Of a DNA stretch of 64,000 bases, positions 23,763 through 35,215 are shown piece after piece; positions within the stretch are counted from its first letter, which is position 1, and every line of letters starts with the position of its first letter. The notes beneath the pieces are model-generated. The model did not search any database. It was not told where the DNA came from and was given only the letters and a program-made list of their open reading frames with translations. The stretch lies in assembly GCA_037893225.1 (NCBI GenBank), contig JAZGUH010000450.1, positions 62,001 through 126,000 on the forward strand, written 5' to 3'. Source of the stretch: Hippasteria phrygiana (lineage: Eukaryota > Echinodermata > Asteroidea > Valvatida > Goniasteridae). The position numbers and the translations under genes were made by a program.

Positions 23763-24189
23763 TTAATAATTGAAAATTTGCCATGTGAATGTAAATGTAA
23801 ATGAGGCAGATTTCATTCATTCAAAAGGTGAAATCTGAGACTTATTTTTTAAAAATGTAAGAGTATTTGCAAGAAAAATCACCAGCCCACTGGTCTAATT
23901 TGGTCTTGGCGTCTGCAAGACCAATGCCTAAATTACTGGACTTGGTCTACAGGTCCAGCATGAATTTCGAGCCCTGAGGTACCTTGTGTGTACTGCATAA
24001 GACACACTGATAACGAAAGAGTTGCCACTGATGATTCATTCAACTGGCATGAACTTTTGACAGGCTATGATACATGTACATGCCCACTTGTTATTGTATT
24101 TTACGTGTGTTGTTCATATGTGTGTTTTAATTAAAGTATGTATGTAGAATCTGCAGAACTGTTATTGCATGGTAGTGGGTTAGGCTATA

Positions 24190-24345
24190 CGAGAGAGGAC
24201 TTAGGACAATGGGGGATTAGGGATAACAATGACACAGAGGACTTGGGCTGAGTCCTCTGGAGAATTTCGTGTACAAACCTTATGGGAGCTGTTCGGAAAA
24301 AGTACAAACAAAGGGAACAAAAGAAGGGTTCCATTCATGGTCCTC
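24190..24345 (+). repeat. Dispersed repeat containing a GAGGACT...AGTCCTC hairpin
   Basis: GAGGACTTGGGCTGAGTCCTC is a 7-bp stem with a 7-nt loop. The block, including TTCGTGTACAAACCTTATGG and GGGAACAAAAGAAGG, recurs on the minus strand at 62447-62595 and partly on the plus strand at 62640-62790. It is an interspersed repeat of unknown class. Confidence 0.6.
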
Positions 24346-25724
24346 ATAAGTATAGGAAAACGCACATGTGTGTGTGTATGTACATGTACGTGCACTGTAT
24401 ATATCTCCGAGGACAAGAGAAGAAAGGAAACACAAAGAAACCTTTCAGTCCTCGAACGTAGAGTCTTTTGTTGAAATCGGTCCTCGAACGTAAGGATACG
24501 TGCTTAGTCTATGGGGGTTGGTTATATTAAAGGAACAATAGGAAACACAAAGCATTGTCCTCGGACGTATTGGGGAAGTACGACTGTGTGTACATACACA
24601 TGTCAATTCCCTGCAATATAATTTACATGTACACATATGAACAAAATTCCCTGTAAACATGGTCTCATCTCTGGAAGAATGCCTGATCCTAATTGTGAAC
24701 CGCTGGACCTTGACATCAACAGGTATCCTCCCATTTTTAGTTTTCATACTTCAAAGAGGTCAGTGATTTATTGTCCTATTAAACAATGAGTTGTGGTGAA
24801 GGTTTATCATGGTTTCCTGTGATAAAAAGTGTGAAACTTTAAACTCCACAAACACTTAAATAATGTCAGAAAAATATTGTTTGTAACCTCCCCATTTGAG
24901 CTAATAGCTTCATCCACTTTTTAGTTCCTGCATACCAAGCCTTTGATAACTGCTTTGGTAAATTGTGTTCTTTTGATCTTTAACCCTAACTCCCTAGGTG
25001 GTGTGAAAAATTGTATTGAAATTGGAGGATTGAGGACTGTTAGGGTTTTAAAGATAAAATATTAAGAGTATTTTGAAGCACTCTGTCATAAAAAAAAGGA
25101 TTCGTCAAACAAACCACAGGGGGAAACTGACTAGGTAAGTTTGAATAAAAAAGGATTGTTAGGAGAAATCATAACATTTACAAGAACGTGTTGGCCATTT
25201 GCTTCAGATGCCTGGTTTGGAAAGTTGTCTGTGATTTTTCCCACAGAAATTTAACCTACATGTACATGCCCAATCCTGATTTGTATGTAAAATTTAGATG
25301 TAAAATAAAAATAACGAAAACCATTAGTTTTAAGAATTGTGTGGAAATTGGGTGATTTCACCAGGTTAGGACAAAAAGTGTTAAATAACAGTAAACATTT
25401 CAAATCAATTGATTGCTATAAAATTGTTGTTTGCAATTGGCCAACATAATGGGCTTTACTAATTTAAGTTTCTTTTTGTACAGAATAAGCATGTATACAT
25501 GTACGGTAGATGTTTTTGTACATGTATGTAAGACATTCTGAAAGTTATGGTGTGTTCATTTAATTCGGCTCAATGTGTACCGACGTCACAAAAAGCGGGG
25601 TGTGACACTGCAAAACGCTTGGCTTTTTGAGCGATTTGTAGAAAGGAACTTGTTCATTGTTTCATTTACACTTTTGCAGTAAAATAACTTGTTCAAAGTG
25701 TGGGATACATTAAGATTATATTAA

Positions 25725-25867
25725 CCCTCCTACTGTATAACTATCATAACCTATCAAAAAAACCTAAGCCCGTCCTCTCCAACAGCTTGTGTGTTTCAAC
25801 ATGAAACTCGATAGGTTTTGATAGGTAGGGTAGTTGGCTCCATTTTGGCACCGAGAGAGGGAGGGTT
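25725..25867. mobile_element. 'CCCTCC' TTAA MITE, copy 1 (about 143 bp)
   Basis: Flanked by TTAA, begins CCCTCCTACTGTATAACTAT, ends GGGAGGG. The interior words CCTATCAAAAA and TTTTGATAGG are inverted, giving a foldback. It matches the copy at 32273-32412 throughout. Confidence 0.75.
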
Positions 25868-26464
25868 TTAAATTAACCTTATAAATTGATGATCGAAGTC
25901 ACAATACCGACGTTACAGGGTGACACCATCTATAGTAAATAAAAATAACTTTATAAAATCTTGGTGAAAGTGGGTAATGGTATGGTGAACAAGTAACGTA
26001 CCTCTATGTAAATGTTCTATCCCAACCTGGTGGAATGACCCAATTCCATTTTGTTTTATTCATTTTTCACAGAATTTTGAATACATTTTAAGTTCAATAT
26101 TTTCGATGCAATTGCATGCATATCCGTAATGTTCACATATGAAGAAGTGTACAATATACATTTAGAGGTATTTCTGTCCAGATTTTATCTTTAAAAGAGA
26201 CTAGTAAAATATGAAATGCTGTTCAAAGGGTATGATTTCACAGTAAAGACTGGTTTTGTCCAGGGCTGGTTTAATCAAACTTTGAACATTTTTTGTAGAC
26301 TGCCTCAACCTCTGCACATTAGTGCATTTCCATTGTGGTTACACGTTCATGTTTACTGTATTAGCCTAAACTAGATTCATCACCTACAATGCTTGTAAAG
26401 TTGTGGGTACTAAACTATTGTGCCGTCTTTCCATGAAATGATAAAACTTGGCCTTGCAGATTAA

Positions 26465-26651
26465 CCCCTTTCTGTCCGGCTGTTATTTATGGGGTGCTGG
26501 CATGCCAATATTACGAACATGTGCGGCCAAGCTTAACACAAACAATTGGCAAACAATGGATTGAGTATGTGCAGGAATGTGCTTATAGACGACAACCAGC
26601 CAGGTGGTCTTTTTCAAACTGGGGCTATGGCCATCATCCACATTCAAGAGG
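26465..26651 (+). mobile_element. TTAA-family MITE, strongly diverged copy
   Basis: TTAA at 26461-26464 and 26652-26655. The left end CCCCTTTCTGTCCGG resembles the family end, and the interior keeps AACAATGGATTGAG and GCCAAGCTTAACACAAACAA in the opposite sense to copy 2. Probably an old member or a sister subfamily. Confidence 0.5.
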
Positions 26652-26749
26652 TTAATTTTGGAAAGATAAATTGATAAGACAAATTTTCCTCAATTGCCGG
26701 TTAGGGCGACACATAATCCTGGAAAAGAGTGGGTTAGGGTGACCTGGTC

Positions 26750-26779
26750 GAATAGGGCGACAATTTGGTGTCGCCCTAT
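26750..26779. repeat. Perfect 12-bp stem inverted repeat with GGGCGACA arms
   Basis: AATAGGGCGACA, a 6-nt spacer, then TGTCGCCCTATT form a perfect hairpin. Nearby AGGGCGACAC / GTGTCGCCCC (about 26838-26860) forms a second one, so the block 26700-26890 is probably a small foldback element. Confidence 0.6.
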
Positions 26780-26912
26780 TGTGAAAGTCGCCCCTTTGGA
26801 GTGCTTTTTAGTAAGGCGCGTTGAGAAAGTGCTCTAAAAGGGCGACACGAGTGTCGCCCCAATAGGGTTATTTCGGGAAGAGTCGCCCATTTGCCGCATC
26901 CAGGAGATTTAT

Positions 26913-26913
26913 A

Positions 26914-26946
<33 letters not shown>

Positions 26947-28431
26947 TCTTTCTGGTAATGAAACCAAGGATTCCTCAAAAGCGCCCTGGGCACTGTAGCT
27001 CGAAAGCCTGAAGAAACCTGTAGAGAGAAGACAATGAGAAGAAGTTACAGTTTTAGAGGTGGGAGGAAAACCCCAGAAGAATATTCTGGGGAAAACCCAC
27101 GGAATCAGGTAGGGACTGAAAAACCAAAGGCCTTTTCACACTATGTACGTTCGACCCGTGTTGAAATCTACACGGGTCCGACACGGGTCCGACCCGTGTA
27201 GACTTCTTAAATTTTCAACACGGGTCAATTATGCTGCCTTTTCACACTACTCAACGCAGCGCCAGCATTTTTGCTACACGTGTAATGTTTCGACCCGTGT
27301 ATTGTGCGATCGTTTCACACTACACACACGGCCGGCCGTTCAACACGGGTCGAATCGGAAAATCCCCAGACTGCATTCTGGTCGTTCCGCCGAGCTGGCT
27401 TTGGATGGAGCTGTCAGCCCAAATCCTCCTCACTCCATGTCGGTCTTTTGTCTGATTTGGGGCCCATTTTCTCCGACATATCGGAGGTAAAAGTATCCAG
27501 TGTGTTTTATTCCTCCATGCTTGCACGCGCACTTCTTGTACTTGACCGGACCGGCCAAGGCCAGCTGTTTGCAACAAAGCAACGCGCACGCGCAGATGCA
27601 CTTTTGGGGTTTCCCATATTGAGCAATAACCCCGGCCCCCTCATACCTTAGTAGCCTTTTCTCGAGACGAAGTTCGCAAAATGTTAGCTGCATGTACGTA
27701 CATTGTACACTGGGAATAATATGGTAGCGTTCAGTGCGGTTGTTTGCATTTGACCAAGACTACACTAACGATGGAATACGCATGCACGCAATGTGCGCTA
27801 CATACGGCGCGGAGATGTCGGATAATAAGTCATGTCGGGGTTTAAAACGATTAAAGTAACGACACATTTAGTACAGAATGTATTTTTGTATTCCTGCATA
27901 TACGTTATGTACTATCTGCCGTCAAATTTATCGGAAATAATTTCGCGCAAGGTAACCTAGACTAATCCACACTTAACGTATACACACTTGGAGAAACCTT
28001 AAACGCTGCAAAAACTTAAAAAGCAACATAATACCGAAACATCGGCAAATATCGTCATATCGAACAGCCTAGTATGTGGTGCTCTGCACGCACACTCCGA
28101 TCCACGGTTACACGGGTCGAACTCAACCCGGAGACGTTCACACTACGACTTTCAACACGGGTCCAACTTCTCTACACGGGTCGAGAGCTCTCAACCCACC
28201 TCCCGAGCAGGGTTGAGTTTCAACCCGGGTTGAGCGCTCTACACGGGTCAGTGCCGTGTTGAAATGTTGCAGTGTGAAAAGGTCAGTCTAGTCAACACGG
28301 GTCGGACCCGGGTCCAACACCGAGATTTTTCGTAGTGTGAAAAGGCCTATATTCACATGTGGACCAGGGCAGGAATTGAACCCGGGCCACAGCGGTGAAA
28401 GGCGGGGACAGTAACCACTGCGCCAACCTGA
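26913..28431 (-). repeat. tRNA-derived SINE (minus) split by a 1.2-kb element
   Basis: Read on the minus strand, the head lies at 28431-28349 with an A-box-like TTGGCGCAGTGG and a B-box-like GGGTTCAATTCC. The body continues at 27127-26945 (TTTTCAGTCCCTACCTG, GGGTTTTCCCCAGAA, TGCCCAGGGCGCTTTTGAGG) and ends in an (AAT)n tail at 26944-26913. The TIR element 27128-28348 sits between the two parts. The body matches the SINE at 8446-8720. Confidence 0.7.
27128..28348 (+). mobile_element. 'TTTTCACACTA' family, long 1221-bp copy
   Basis: Ends AGGCCTTTTCACACTATGTA and TAGTGTGAAAAGGCCT as in the short copies. The left arm to about 27360 and the right arm from about 28080 match the MITEs at 17441, 29514 and 32450. 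About 720 bp of middle sequence is unique to this copy, so the short copies are best explained as internal-deletion derivatives of such an element. The middle has no transposase-like frame, so this copy is also non-autonomous. It is inserted in a SINE. Confidence 0.8.
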
Positions 28432-29513
28432 AAATTAAACTTATTAGACACACTTTAGATTTTGTGGCCTACTAATTAAACAATTATGTAACAGGAAACT
28501 AGATACTGGTGGCAAGAGACATTCCGGTCCTCTTCCATTGTTCTCACCAGTGGTGCACAGAACTACGTGTAGCAAAAAGGACCGGTATGTCTGCTGCCAC
28601 CAGTGTCTCAAAGGATTCCCACATTCACGTTTGTGTACATCGTACGTGTAAGTTAAGCACCCGTTCCAAGATCAATGCGGAATTTATGCGGAAATCATCT
28701 GTTGCAATGTCATTGACAGTCACATGATGATGTTTTACTCGACTTGAAGATATTTATTGAAGCAAAGCCTGGAGTGTTTATTTGATGCATAAATCTTGTC
28801 ACTAGGCTGGCAACTCATACAGTTGTAGGTCTTGGCACTGATTCAGTTTAATCTACTGTCGATTTGTTTGTTTTTGATATCAAATGCCAATTTACAATGT
28901 TATCAGAATGTAGTTGGCCACATCACAAGTTCTATGTAGTTTTTGTCATGTACATGTACGTGTACATCCATGTATGCTTTAAGTTTGTTGTCAGTGTGTC
29001 AACTCACTTTTGAATATACAAATGTATCAAGATTGTCCAGATACTAGACTGTAATGGATTTGTCATGTACCGTGTACACATACTAAAACTCAGAAAACCA
29101 CAAATGTAAGCTTGTTTTTATTTTTCACTTTTAAAAGGAATTTAAAAAATTATTTCTTAGTTTCAGCCATACATTTAAGTCCCATACAGAACAATTTATA
29201 GCATAAAGGTATGATATAGTTTATAAAGATACCAGTAGCATCCTGAGAAATATTTCTGTCTAAAATGCTATAATTTTTTGAGAAAATTGTTTCTGAAGAC
29301 TAAAAATGCCATGGCTTATATTGATTTCAACAATCAAAATGAACATGTAGAAAATCACTATTAGAACAGGTTTTCACTGTTGTCTCATAACTCAGATGAG
29401 ACAGACTGAGCTAAACCTTTCACAGGTGTTTTATTTCATGTGTATGTTGAATCCCACAAAGTATGAACACTGCCTGTAACTGTGTTGCCAGCTACCATGC
29501 TATCACACCTTTA

Positions 29514-29844
29514 AGGCATTTTCACACTATGTCGAAATCTACGCATGTCAAAATCTACACAGGGTCCAACCTGTGTAAACTTTGTAAAAATTTCAACACG
29601 GGTCAATTACGCTCCCTTTTCACACTACTCAACGCGGTTACATGGGTCAAACTCAACCCAGAGGTGTTTTCAACACGAGTCAAACTTCTCTACACGGGTT
29701 GAGAGCTCTCAACCCACCTCCCGAGCAGGGTTAGGGTTGAGCGCTCTATACAGGTCAGTGCCGTGTTGAAAATGTTGCAGTGTGAAAAGTCAACACATGT
29801 CGGACCTGGGTACAACACAGATTTTTCGTAGTGTGAAAAGGCCT
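29514..29844 (+). mobile_element. 'TTTTCACACTA' family MITE, copy with intact TTA duplication
   Basis: Starts AGGCATTTTCACACTATG and ends TAGTGTGAAAAGGCCT. It is flanked by TTA at 29511-29513 and at 29845-29847. The TTA duplication is the hallmark of PIF/Harbinger-type transposition. Interior as in the other copies (TCAACACGGGTCAATTACGC and so on). Confidence 0.85.
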
Positions 29845-30230
29845 TTAGATCTACCCAGACATCTTGCTCTAGTCGGTGACTACATGTATCAGTGAACACA
29901 CAGCCACCTCACATCATAAAACTCCTAGATTTCTGGAATTTCTTTTCAACTAGACATTCTTGCACCTGTGCTCAACATGATTGTATCCAGTGGGAAAGTA
30001 ATCATTGATCATACACTTGGGCATGACATCCAATCCATCCAATCCATCCAAAATGATGATAGAATTGATATCGTAATCAAGGATTGCAATCTGCTTTCAA
30101 CTAAGGTAGTAATGATTATACCAGCTGTTGTCAATAACCCTGATCAACTTGGCCTTTTACTTAGGTGTTTCCAACGTCCACATGGCAACCATACTCCGCC
30201 AAGGACTCACAGGAAGCGGGATCTGCCAAT

Positions 30231-30244
30231 GTTGCCATAGCAAC
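30231..30244. promoter_or_regulatory. Consensus RFX X-box
   Basis: GTTGCCATAGCAAC is a consensus X-box with both half-sites intact. It lies about 0.4 kb upstream of the CpG-rich promoter-like patch at 30.6-31.5 kb. RFX binding here is an inference. Confidence 0.5.
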
Positions 30245-30599
30245 AGGCAGCTTTCTAACTCTGTGGCTGGGATCAGTCTCCTATGATGGTTCATTTGGGG
30301 AAGGAAACTTTTAAGGTGATGGTTGATGCCCCCATTGGCTGCCCTTGTTTCCTGGGAGGAAGGAAGTCAGTAATTTCTCTCTCTTTTTTTTTGGTATGCT
30401 GTCTGGCAAGAAAACCTGGGAAATGTGATAAAGTAACGTACTTACATGTACATGTATTGGTGGCAAACTTGATGTACATGTATGTGTTTGTGTGTGTGGG
30501 CATAATCAGTACAGAAGGTGCACTACACGCGGACATACATTTGTACAATGTACAATGGGAACTTCTTCATGGAATCAGTTCATTAAACCGATTAGGCCG

Positions 30600-31480
30600 T
30601 TGTTTTTTTAATAACTTGGATTACGGATTTTTTATGTCTCCGGGTCGGGCAGCGAGTGGAAAAAAACAAAACAAAACATGGCGGCGCCCGTGGAACGCGA
30701 AATTGACGAAAAACATATCTCCAGCGTGCGCGTGGCGGGGATTCAGCACAATCCCAAGCTTGCCAATCGAAGGGCCTCGTGTGTGGTCGGCAGTGAGGCG
30801 GGACTTGTGACGCGAAACTATTCACATTTAAGCCAACAGCTGAGTCTTGTGTTTTATTTTCTCCATGCTTGGATATGGTTGAGCTAGCGCGGATGATGCA
30901 TTGCTATCTACAATGTACACCCACAGCGCCGAGCGCGCTATAGTCGACGCGTCGCGACCTTGCCGAGCCAGCTATGACGACGACGGCTAGCTATCTCTCG
31001 GGGGCGGTTTCGTAAGAAGTTTCGGCGCGAACTTCACACGAGGTGGCGGTCAGCTTAACGACCAGATCTTGCCTCATTTTCCATAGAATTATTATTTTGT
31101 AATTTCCGCAAATTGTACCTCACGGTACCCTCAAAAATCCCAAGACTCCGGGCAATCTCACTGTTGGAAATTCCCCCACCCCATGCCAGGCTTGGATAAT
31201 CCCTTTTTGGTGGTGATCGTTTATCTCACTTTTGAGTGGCATTGTGGCGCTTTCTGATACGGCTATTAAATTCCCTTATAAGGCCAGGGGAATCTAATTA
31301 TTTATGAATGGTCACGGCGATTGACCTGTTAAATATTCATAAACTGCCCGAAACACAGCGCGCTTTGTCCCCCTATTGGTTTAAATCCCAACTTAATGTA
31401 TTCAAGAGACATGAATACATAATGAGTCAATTCAAGATGGCGGTTTAACATTGACCGTCGCGCAGTCAGCTCAGTGAAAT
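30600..31480. promoter_or_regulatory. CpG-rich promoter-like region with YY1-type motifs
   Basis: CpG is much denser here than in the neighbouring DNA (for example GCCGAGCGCGC, TCGACGCGTCGCGACC, TTTCGGCGCGAAC). Two YY1-type words occur: ACATGGCGGCGCC near 30676 and AAGATGGCGG near 31434. An ATG at 30678 opens 69 codons (MAAPVEREIDEKHISSV...), but no donor or homology supports it as coding. It could be the promoter of the transcript whose exon-like blocks start at 39777, or an unrelated CpG-rich repeat. Confidence 0.4.
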
Positions 31481-32272
31481 CACGTCGGGAAGTGGCATGT
31501 TTTTTCTATGAAGGAGAGGGTGTTTTTGTGTTGGAAACTTGCTTATTACTGACTAAAATATTGACACAAGACACAGGTTTGGAAAATGTATTTAACATCC
31601 ATCTTTTCAAGTCAAACTTTATGTTGAAAATCGTACAGCTGGTGCATAAATATTTGTGCACGCCAGTTCGTACATCATGTAGGCCTACATTTATGATGTA
31701 CATGTACATTTGCACACCATCCGGATCGGATTCCACACAAAAACTGTCAGCAAGTGTTCACAAGCGAACGATCCTATGCTTGTTCTGCGCTTCCGGGATT
31801 GTTTATTGTACTTTCAAAGTTCGATGCAGCAATTTGTGTTTGTCTGTTTTGTTTTTTGTCAAATTCGACAATTTTCGGCGGCGATTTTTAAATTTTTTTT
31901 CTCCAAAATTTAAGTCAATCAAATGTGACCTGCCAGCACAAAATGAGCAGAACGTCGCACAATGGCTTTCTGAGTTACAAGCAGAAACAACAGGTTTTCA
32001 CTAAAAAGTCAAAGTTGGGATTTTAACATTTTGACATTTCAAAAGCCCTATTCTATCATATAACCCAAAGATTTTAAAAGTCAATTTAAATCTTGAAATA
32101 TTTTGTTGTCGGTGGTTCAGAGTTAACTAACTTTATACTTCAGTTTCCCAAAACAAAGGGTTGAAACCATAACAGCTCTAAAAGGTTATATGTAGCAGGG
32201 CCTAGGTATAAACTACACGTACATTTGTACAGCAACACACACTACAACTACAATGTACATCACATTAATTAA

Positions 32273-32412
32273 CCCTCCTATACTTATAACTATCACAGCC
32301 TATCAAAAACTCTAAACACCAACTCTGACAGTTTGTGTGTGTTTCAACATGTCACTTGATAGGTTTGATATATAGGGTAGCTGGCTCCATTTTGGCATTG
32401 AGAACAGGAGGG
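32273..32412. mobile_element. 'CCCTCC' TTAA MITE, copy 2 (140 bp)
   Basis: Flanked by TTAA at 32269-32272 and 32413-32416; begins CCCTCCTATACTTATAACTA and ends CAGGAGGG. It matches 25725-25867, including GTGTGTTTCAACATG and GCTCCATTTTGGCA. Confidence 0.8.
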
Positions 32413-32449
32413 TTAATTAAAGCTTATTCAAGTTGCATGTACACAATAA

Positions 32450-32817
32450 AGGCGTTTTCACACTATGTTCGTTCGACCTGTGTCGAAATCTACACAGGTC
32501 CAACCTGTGTAGACTTTTTAAAAATTTCAAAATAGGTCAATTACGCTCCCTTTTCACACTACTCAAAGCGGTTACACGGGTCGAACTCAACCCAGAGGTG
32601 TTTTCAACACGAGTCAAACTTCTCTACACGGGTTGAGAGCTCTCAACCCACCTCCCAAGCAGGGTTAGTTTCAACCCGGGTTGAGCGCTCTACACGGGTC
32701 AGTGCCGTGTTGAAAATGTTGCAGTGTGAAAGGGTCAGTCTAGTTAACACGGGTCGGACCCGGGTCGGACCCGGGTCCAACACCGAGATTTTACGTACAT
32801 GTAGTGTGAAAAGGCCT
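32450..32817 (+). mobile_element. 'TTTTCACACTA' family MITE, copy 4 (368 bp)
   Basis: Ends AGGCGTTTTCACACTATG and TAGTGTGAAAAGGCCT. The right flank has changed (TAA on the left, TGG on the right), and GGGTCGGACCC is duplicated near the right end. It lies 37 bp from the CCCTCC MITE at 32273-32412. Confidence 0.8.
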
Positions 32818-33121
32818 TGGGTGTACATGTACGTGTACCTTCAGGAAATACTATAATATCAATTTTCAACTTTTGCAACAAAACAAATGTTTGCTTTGGC
32901 TATTTTGTTAAAATGTATTTTAATCTAAATAATTTGACTGATGCATTTCAATCCCAGCATTAAGTCCCATGTATTAAGTCCCAGTAATAGAGGGATTTCT
33001 GTAACAGCAGTGAGGTATGCAACTTGTTAAATAATTGTACCTGTCAATTGTTTCTCCCCCTCCACCCTAGGATACCCCGCCCCCAATGTGGAGATGGTCA
33101 TTTCAGACTCAAGTTACCAAA

Positions 33122-33143
33122 CCCCCCCCCCCCCCCCCCCCCC
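33122..33143. repeat. Poly-C run of about 22 nt
   Basis: Uninterrupted C tract. Similar runs occur near 367, 503, 4902, 6811 (as G), 45226 (as G) and 55723. They create spurious Gly- or Pro-rich frames. Confidence 0.9.
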
Positions 33144-33256
33144 ATGCTGGGGCACTACTCTCTTGTGCAAACATATAGGGCTGATTTTTATTTACACTTG
33201 GAGAAGGACCAAATTCTCCACCCTTGGGTGAACAAAAAAATGATCTGGATGTCCAG

Positions 33257-33348
33257 GTGGGGGTGGGGGTGGGGGTGGGGGTGGGGGTGGGGGTGGGGGT
33301 GGGGGTGGGGGTGGGGGTGGGGGTGGGGGTGGGGGTGGGAGTGGGAGT
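33257..33348 (+). repeat. (TGGGGG)n microsatellite with G-quadruplex potential
   Basis: About 15 copies of TGGGGG in tandem on the plus strand, followed by two GTGGGA variants. Every unit supplies a G5 run, so stable intramolecular G-quadruplexes are expected. The 150- and 148-codon open frames over it on the two strands are repeat artefacts. Confidence 0.95.
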
Positions 33349-33768
33349 CAGTTGATACATGTACAGTAGGTGCATATTTGCATATAAGTTCAACAACAAA
33401 AAGGAATCCAACAGTGGCATGTGTTTATCTAAATTCACACAATGCAAATGTTTATCACCAACCTTGGAAAGCGTGAAAAGACCAGCCTGCAGTATCCATA
33501 ATGAAGTTTTGGTTTCAGAACCACTGCAGTCCATATGGACTGTAGACATTGCCATGCTTAATAATTAGCTGACGTCTACCAATACATGTACATGTACATG
33601 TATGTCTACTATGGAGTACTGTTCCCATCTCTGGGCTGGTGCTTCTGCTTGTCACTTATCTTTATTAGATAGAGTACAGAAGCGCATTGTTAATTTGGTT
33701 GGAGAAGAGTTGGGTTCATCCTTACAATCACTCTCTCTCTGGAAATCTGTTTAGCTACAGTACTCTTA

Positions 33769-34146
33769 AGCCGTGTCCGCATTGGACTTTTTTGGGTAAT
33801 TAAGTCCAGTGCGGACAGCCTGTAAACTTTCCAAATTGTTGAGTGTCGATGGTCGGTTGTCCATTTATCCCTCCACAGAGGGAACTTTTACAGGGCCAAC
33901 TGTGTAGCGGAAGAGTTGCGTGGCCATTTTACATCGCTGAAAAGTCCAGTGCGGACAGCCACTGTAATGTAAAACATGCATTTTGATCATGTGTTTTCCG
34001 TGTTTGACCACTACATTGTACGTGGCCAAGGACTTTCCGCGAGCCGTGCAATCCAAGTGCGGACGCACGGAAGAATAACCACAGTGGAATGTTAACAATC
34101 TTGAACGGTAACTTTTGACAATAGTAAGTCCAATGCGAATGCGGCT
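33769..34146 (+). mobile_element. 'CCGCATTGGACTT' family MITE, short copy (378 bp)
   Basis: Left end AGCCGTGTCCGCATTGGACT; right end reverse-complements to AGCCGCATTCGCATTGGACT. TTA flanks both sides (33766-33768 and 34147-34149), a PIF/Harbinger-type duplication. AAAAGTCCAGTGCGGACAGC words recur inside. It is an internal-deletion form of the 41914-42636 copy. Confidence 0.85.
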
Positions 34147-34324
34147 TTAGTCTGTCCTATAGGTATTTTCATGGTAAATGTTCCACCGGCTTGTCCAGCT
34201 TGAGTCCTCTACATGTAGTTACATGTACACATGTAAAGTGTTTGAGGAATCATAATTTTTATCTCTTGCATTTTTGGTTCTTTTTGTAGCTCTGAGTGGC
34301 TTTTAGCCTTGTTCGGGTGAACTT

Positions 34325-34620
34325 GTGGAAGTGCCGTGGCCTAGTGGTTTGGAGCATTGAATTCGTGGTCTGCGGGTAATTCTGCAAGTTGTGGGTTCGA
34401 GCCCAGCCCTGGGCTATAGCACTTCTACGCTTAATATGGGTAGAGGCATTGATAATGCCTTGCAGTGGACTAGTTACCCATCCCGACCCTATTCATACTG
34501 TAAAGAGATCAGATTGTCTTGTCTTGTTTCAGTGTGAGGGGCTGGTTCTTCCACATATTCCTCTGTAGCCGACACCTCGAGTGCCCTAGGGCTTGTGATG
34601 GGCGATTTGCATTAAAAAAA
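34325..34620 (+). repeat. tRNA-derived SINE, second family
   Basis: The head has an A-box-like TGGCCTAGTGG (about 34338) and a B-box-like GGGTTCGAGCC (about 34393) at tRNA-like spacing. The body ends near TTGCATTAAAAAAA, with a second TTGCATTAAAA about 25 bp further that could be a target duplication. The upstream words GAGTGGCTTTTAGCCTTGT recur near 41288. The spacing and lack of acceptor pairing argue against a functional tRNA gene. Confidence 0.6.
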
Positions 34621-35076
34621 ACATAAAAAAGACTTGCATTAAAAATATGTACATTGTACTTTATGTATATTATGATGTGTTACAACACAAACAAGATCTA
34701 CAAATGTACAAAATCTTAATACTTGTTTTCATTGAGAGTCAAAGGTATTTGTTTTTCAATTCTTAGAAAATTCTTTCATCAGTATATTTTGTTTTGTCAT
34801 GTATAGGTACCTGCATTAAGCACTCTTCATCAAAAGAGCATAACAATACAACAATCAGTCCTTCACAATTGCCCACCAACAAAGTTTTGAAGATTTATTG
34901 GCCACTTCAATTGTTCAAACAAGCTGTTTAACATGAAAATCAAGTAAAAAGTGGAACCTACTCCAGGAAAATGTAGAAAAGTGTGAAATATATTTGTACA
35001 CAAAGTTATGGAGATACTGCTGTTCTGCCTTGAATGACATCTTCAATGACATCGTACAAGTTTTGGCTCATGAATA

Positions 35077-35100
35077 TGAATGAATGAATGAATGAATGAA
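35077..35100 (+). repeat. (TGAA)n microsatellite
   Basis: About six TGAA units in tandem just ahead of TATATTTCACC. Confidence 0.85.
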
Positions 35101-35215
35101 TATATTTCACCACATTGTAAAATACATACAAATATAATATAAAGAATTAACCATTATGGCAAACAATACCAATGGGTAGGATACCGGTGAGCAAATAATT
35201 GCTATCAAAGCCGGT

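Noticed and set aside
24214..24232. Sequence beginning like a homing-endonuclease site (TAGGGATAACA)
   Set aside because: Only the first 11 bases match, and there is no endonuclease gene or intron context.
27143..27651. Two 115-codon frames and shorter ones
   Set aside because: They lie inside the ACACGGGTC-rich TIR element and translate its repeats.
30169..30308. Possible exon (TACTTAG acceptor, open frame without ATG containing LTLWLGSVSYDGSFGEGNF)
   Set aside because: The frame is open for about 47 codons and follows a plausible acceptor, but there is no partner exon and no family match.
30283..30810. 175-codon open frame on the plus strand
   Set aside because: It crosses an ACATGTACATGTA microsatellite and a change in base composition, has no splice support, and its translation (MYMYVFVCVG, FFNNLDYGFF) looks like random low-complexity sequence.
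31474..32004. 176-codon open frame on the plus strand
   Set aside because: The composition is Cys/Phe-rich and irregular, no domain is visible, and the frame passes through AT-rich DNA and a GTACATGTACAT tract. Chance is the simpler explanation.
33024..33555. Frames of 150 and 148 codons with WG or PT repeats
   Set aside because: Both are translations of the (TGGGGG)n microsatellite and the poly-C run.
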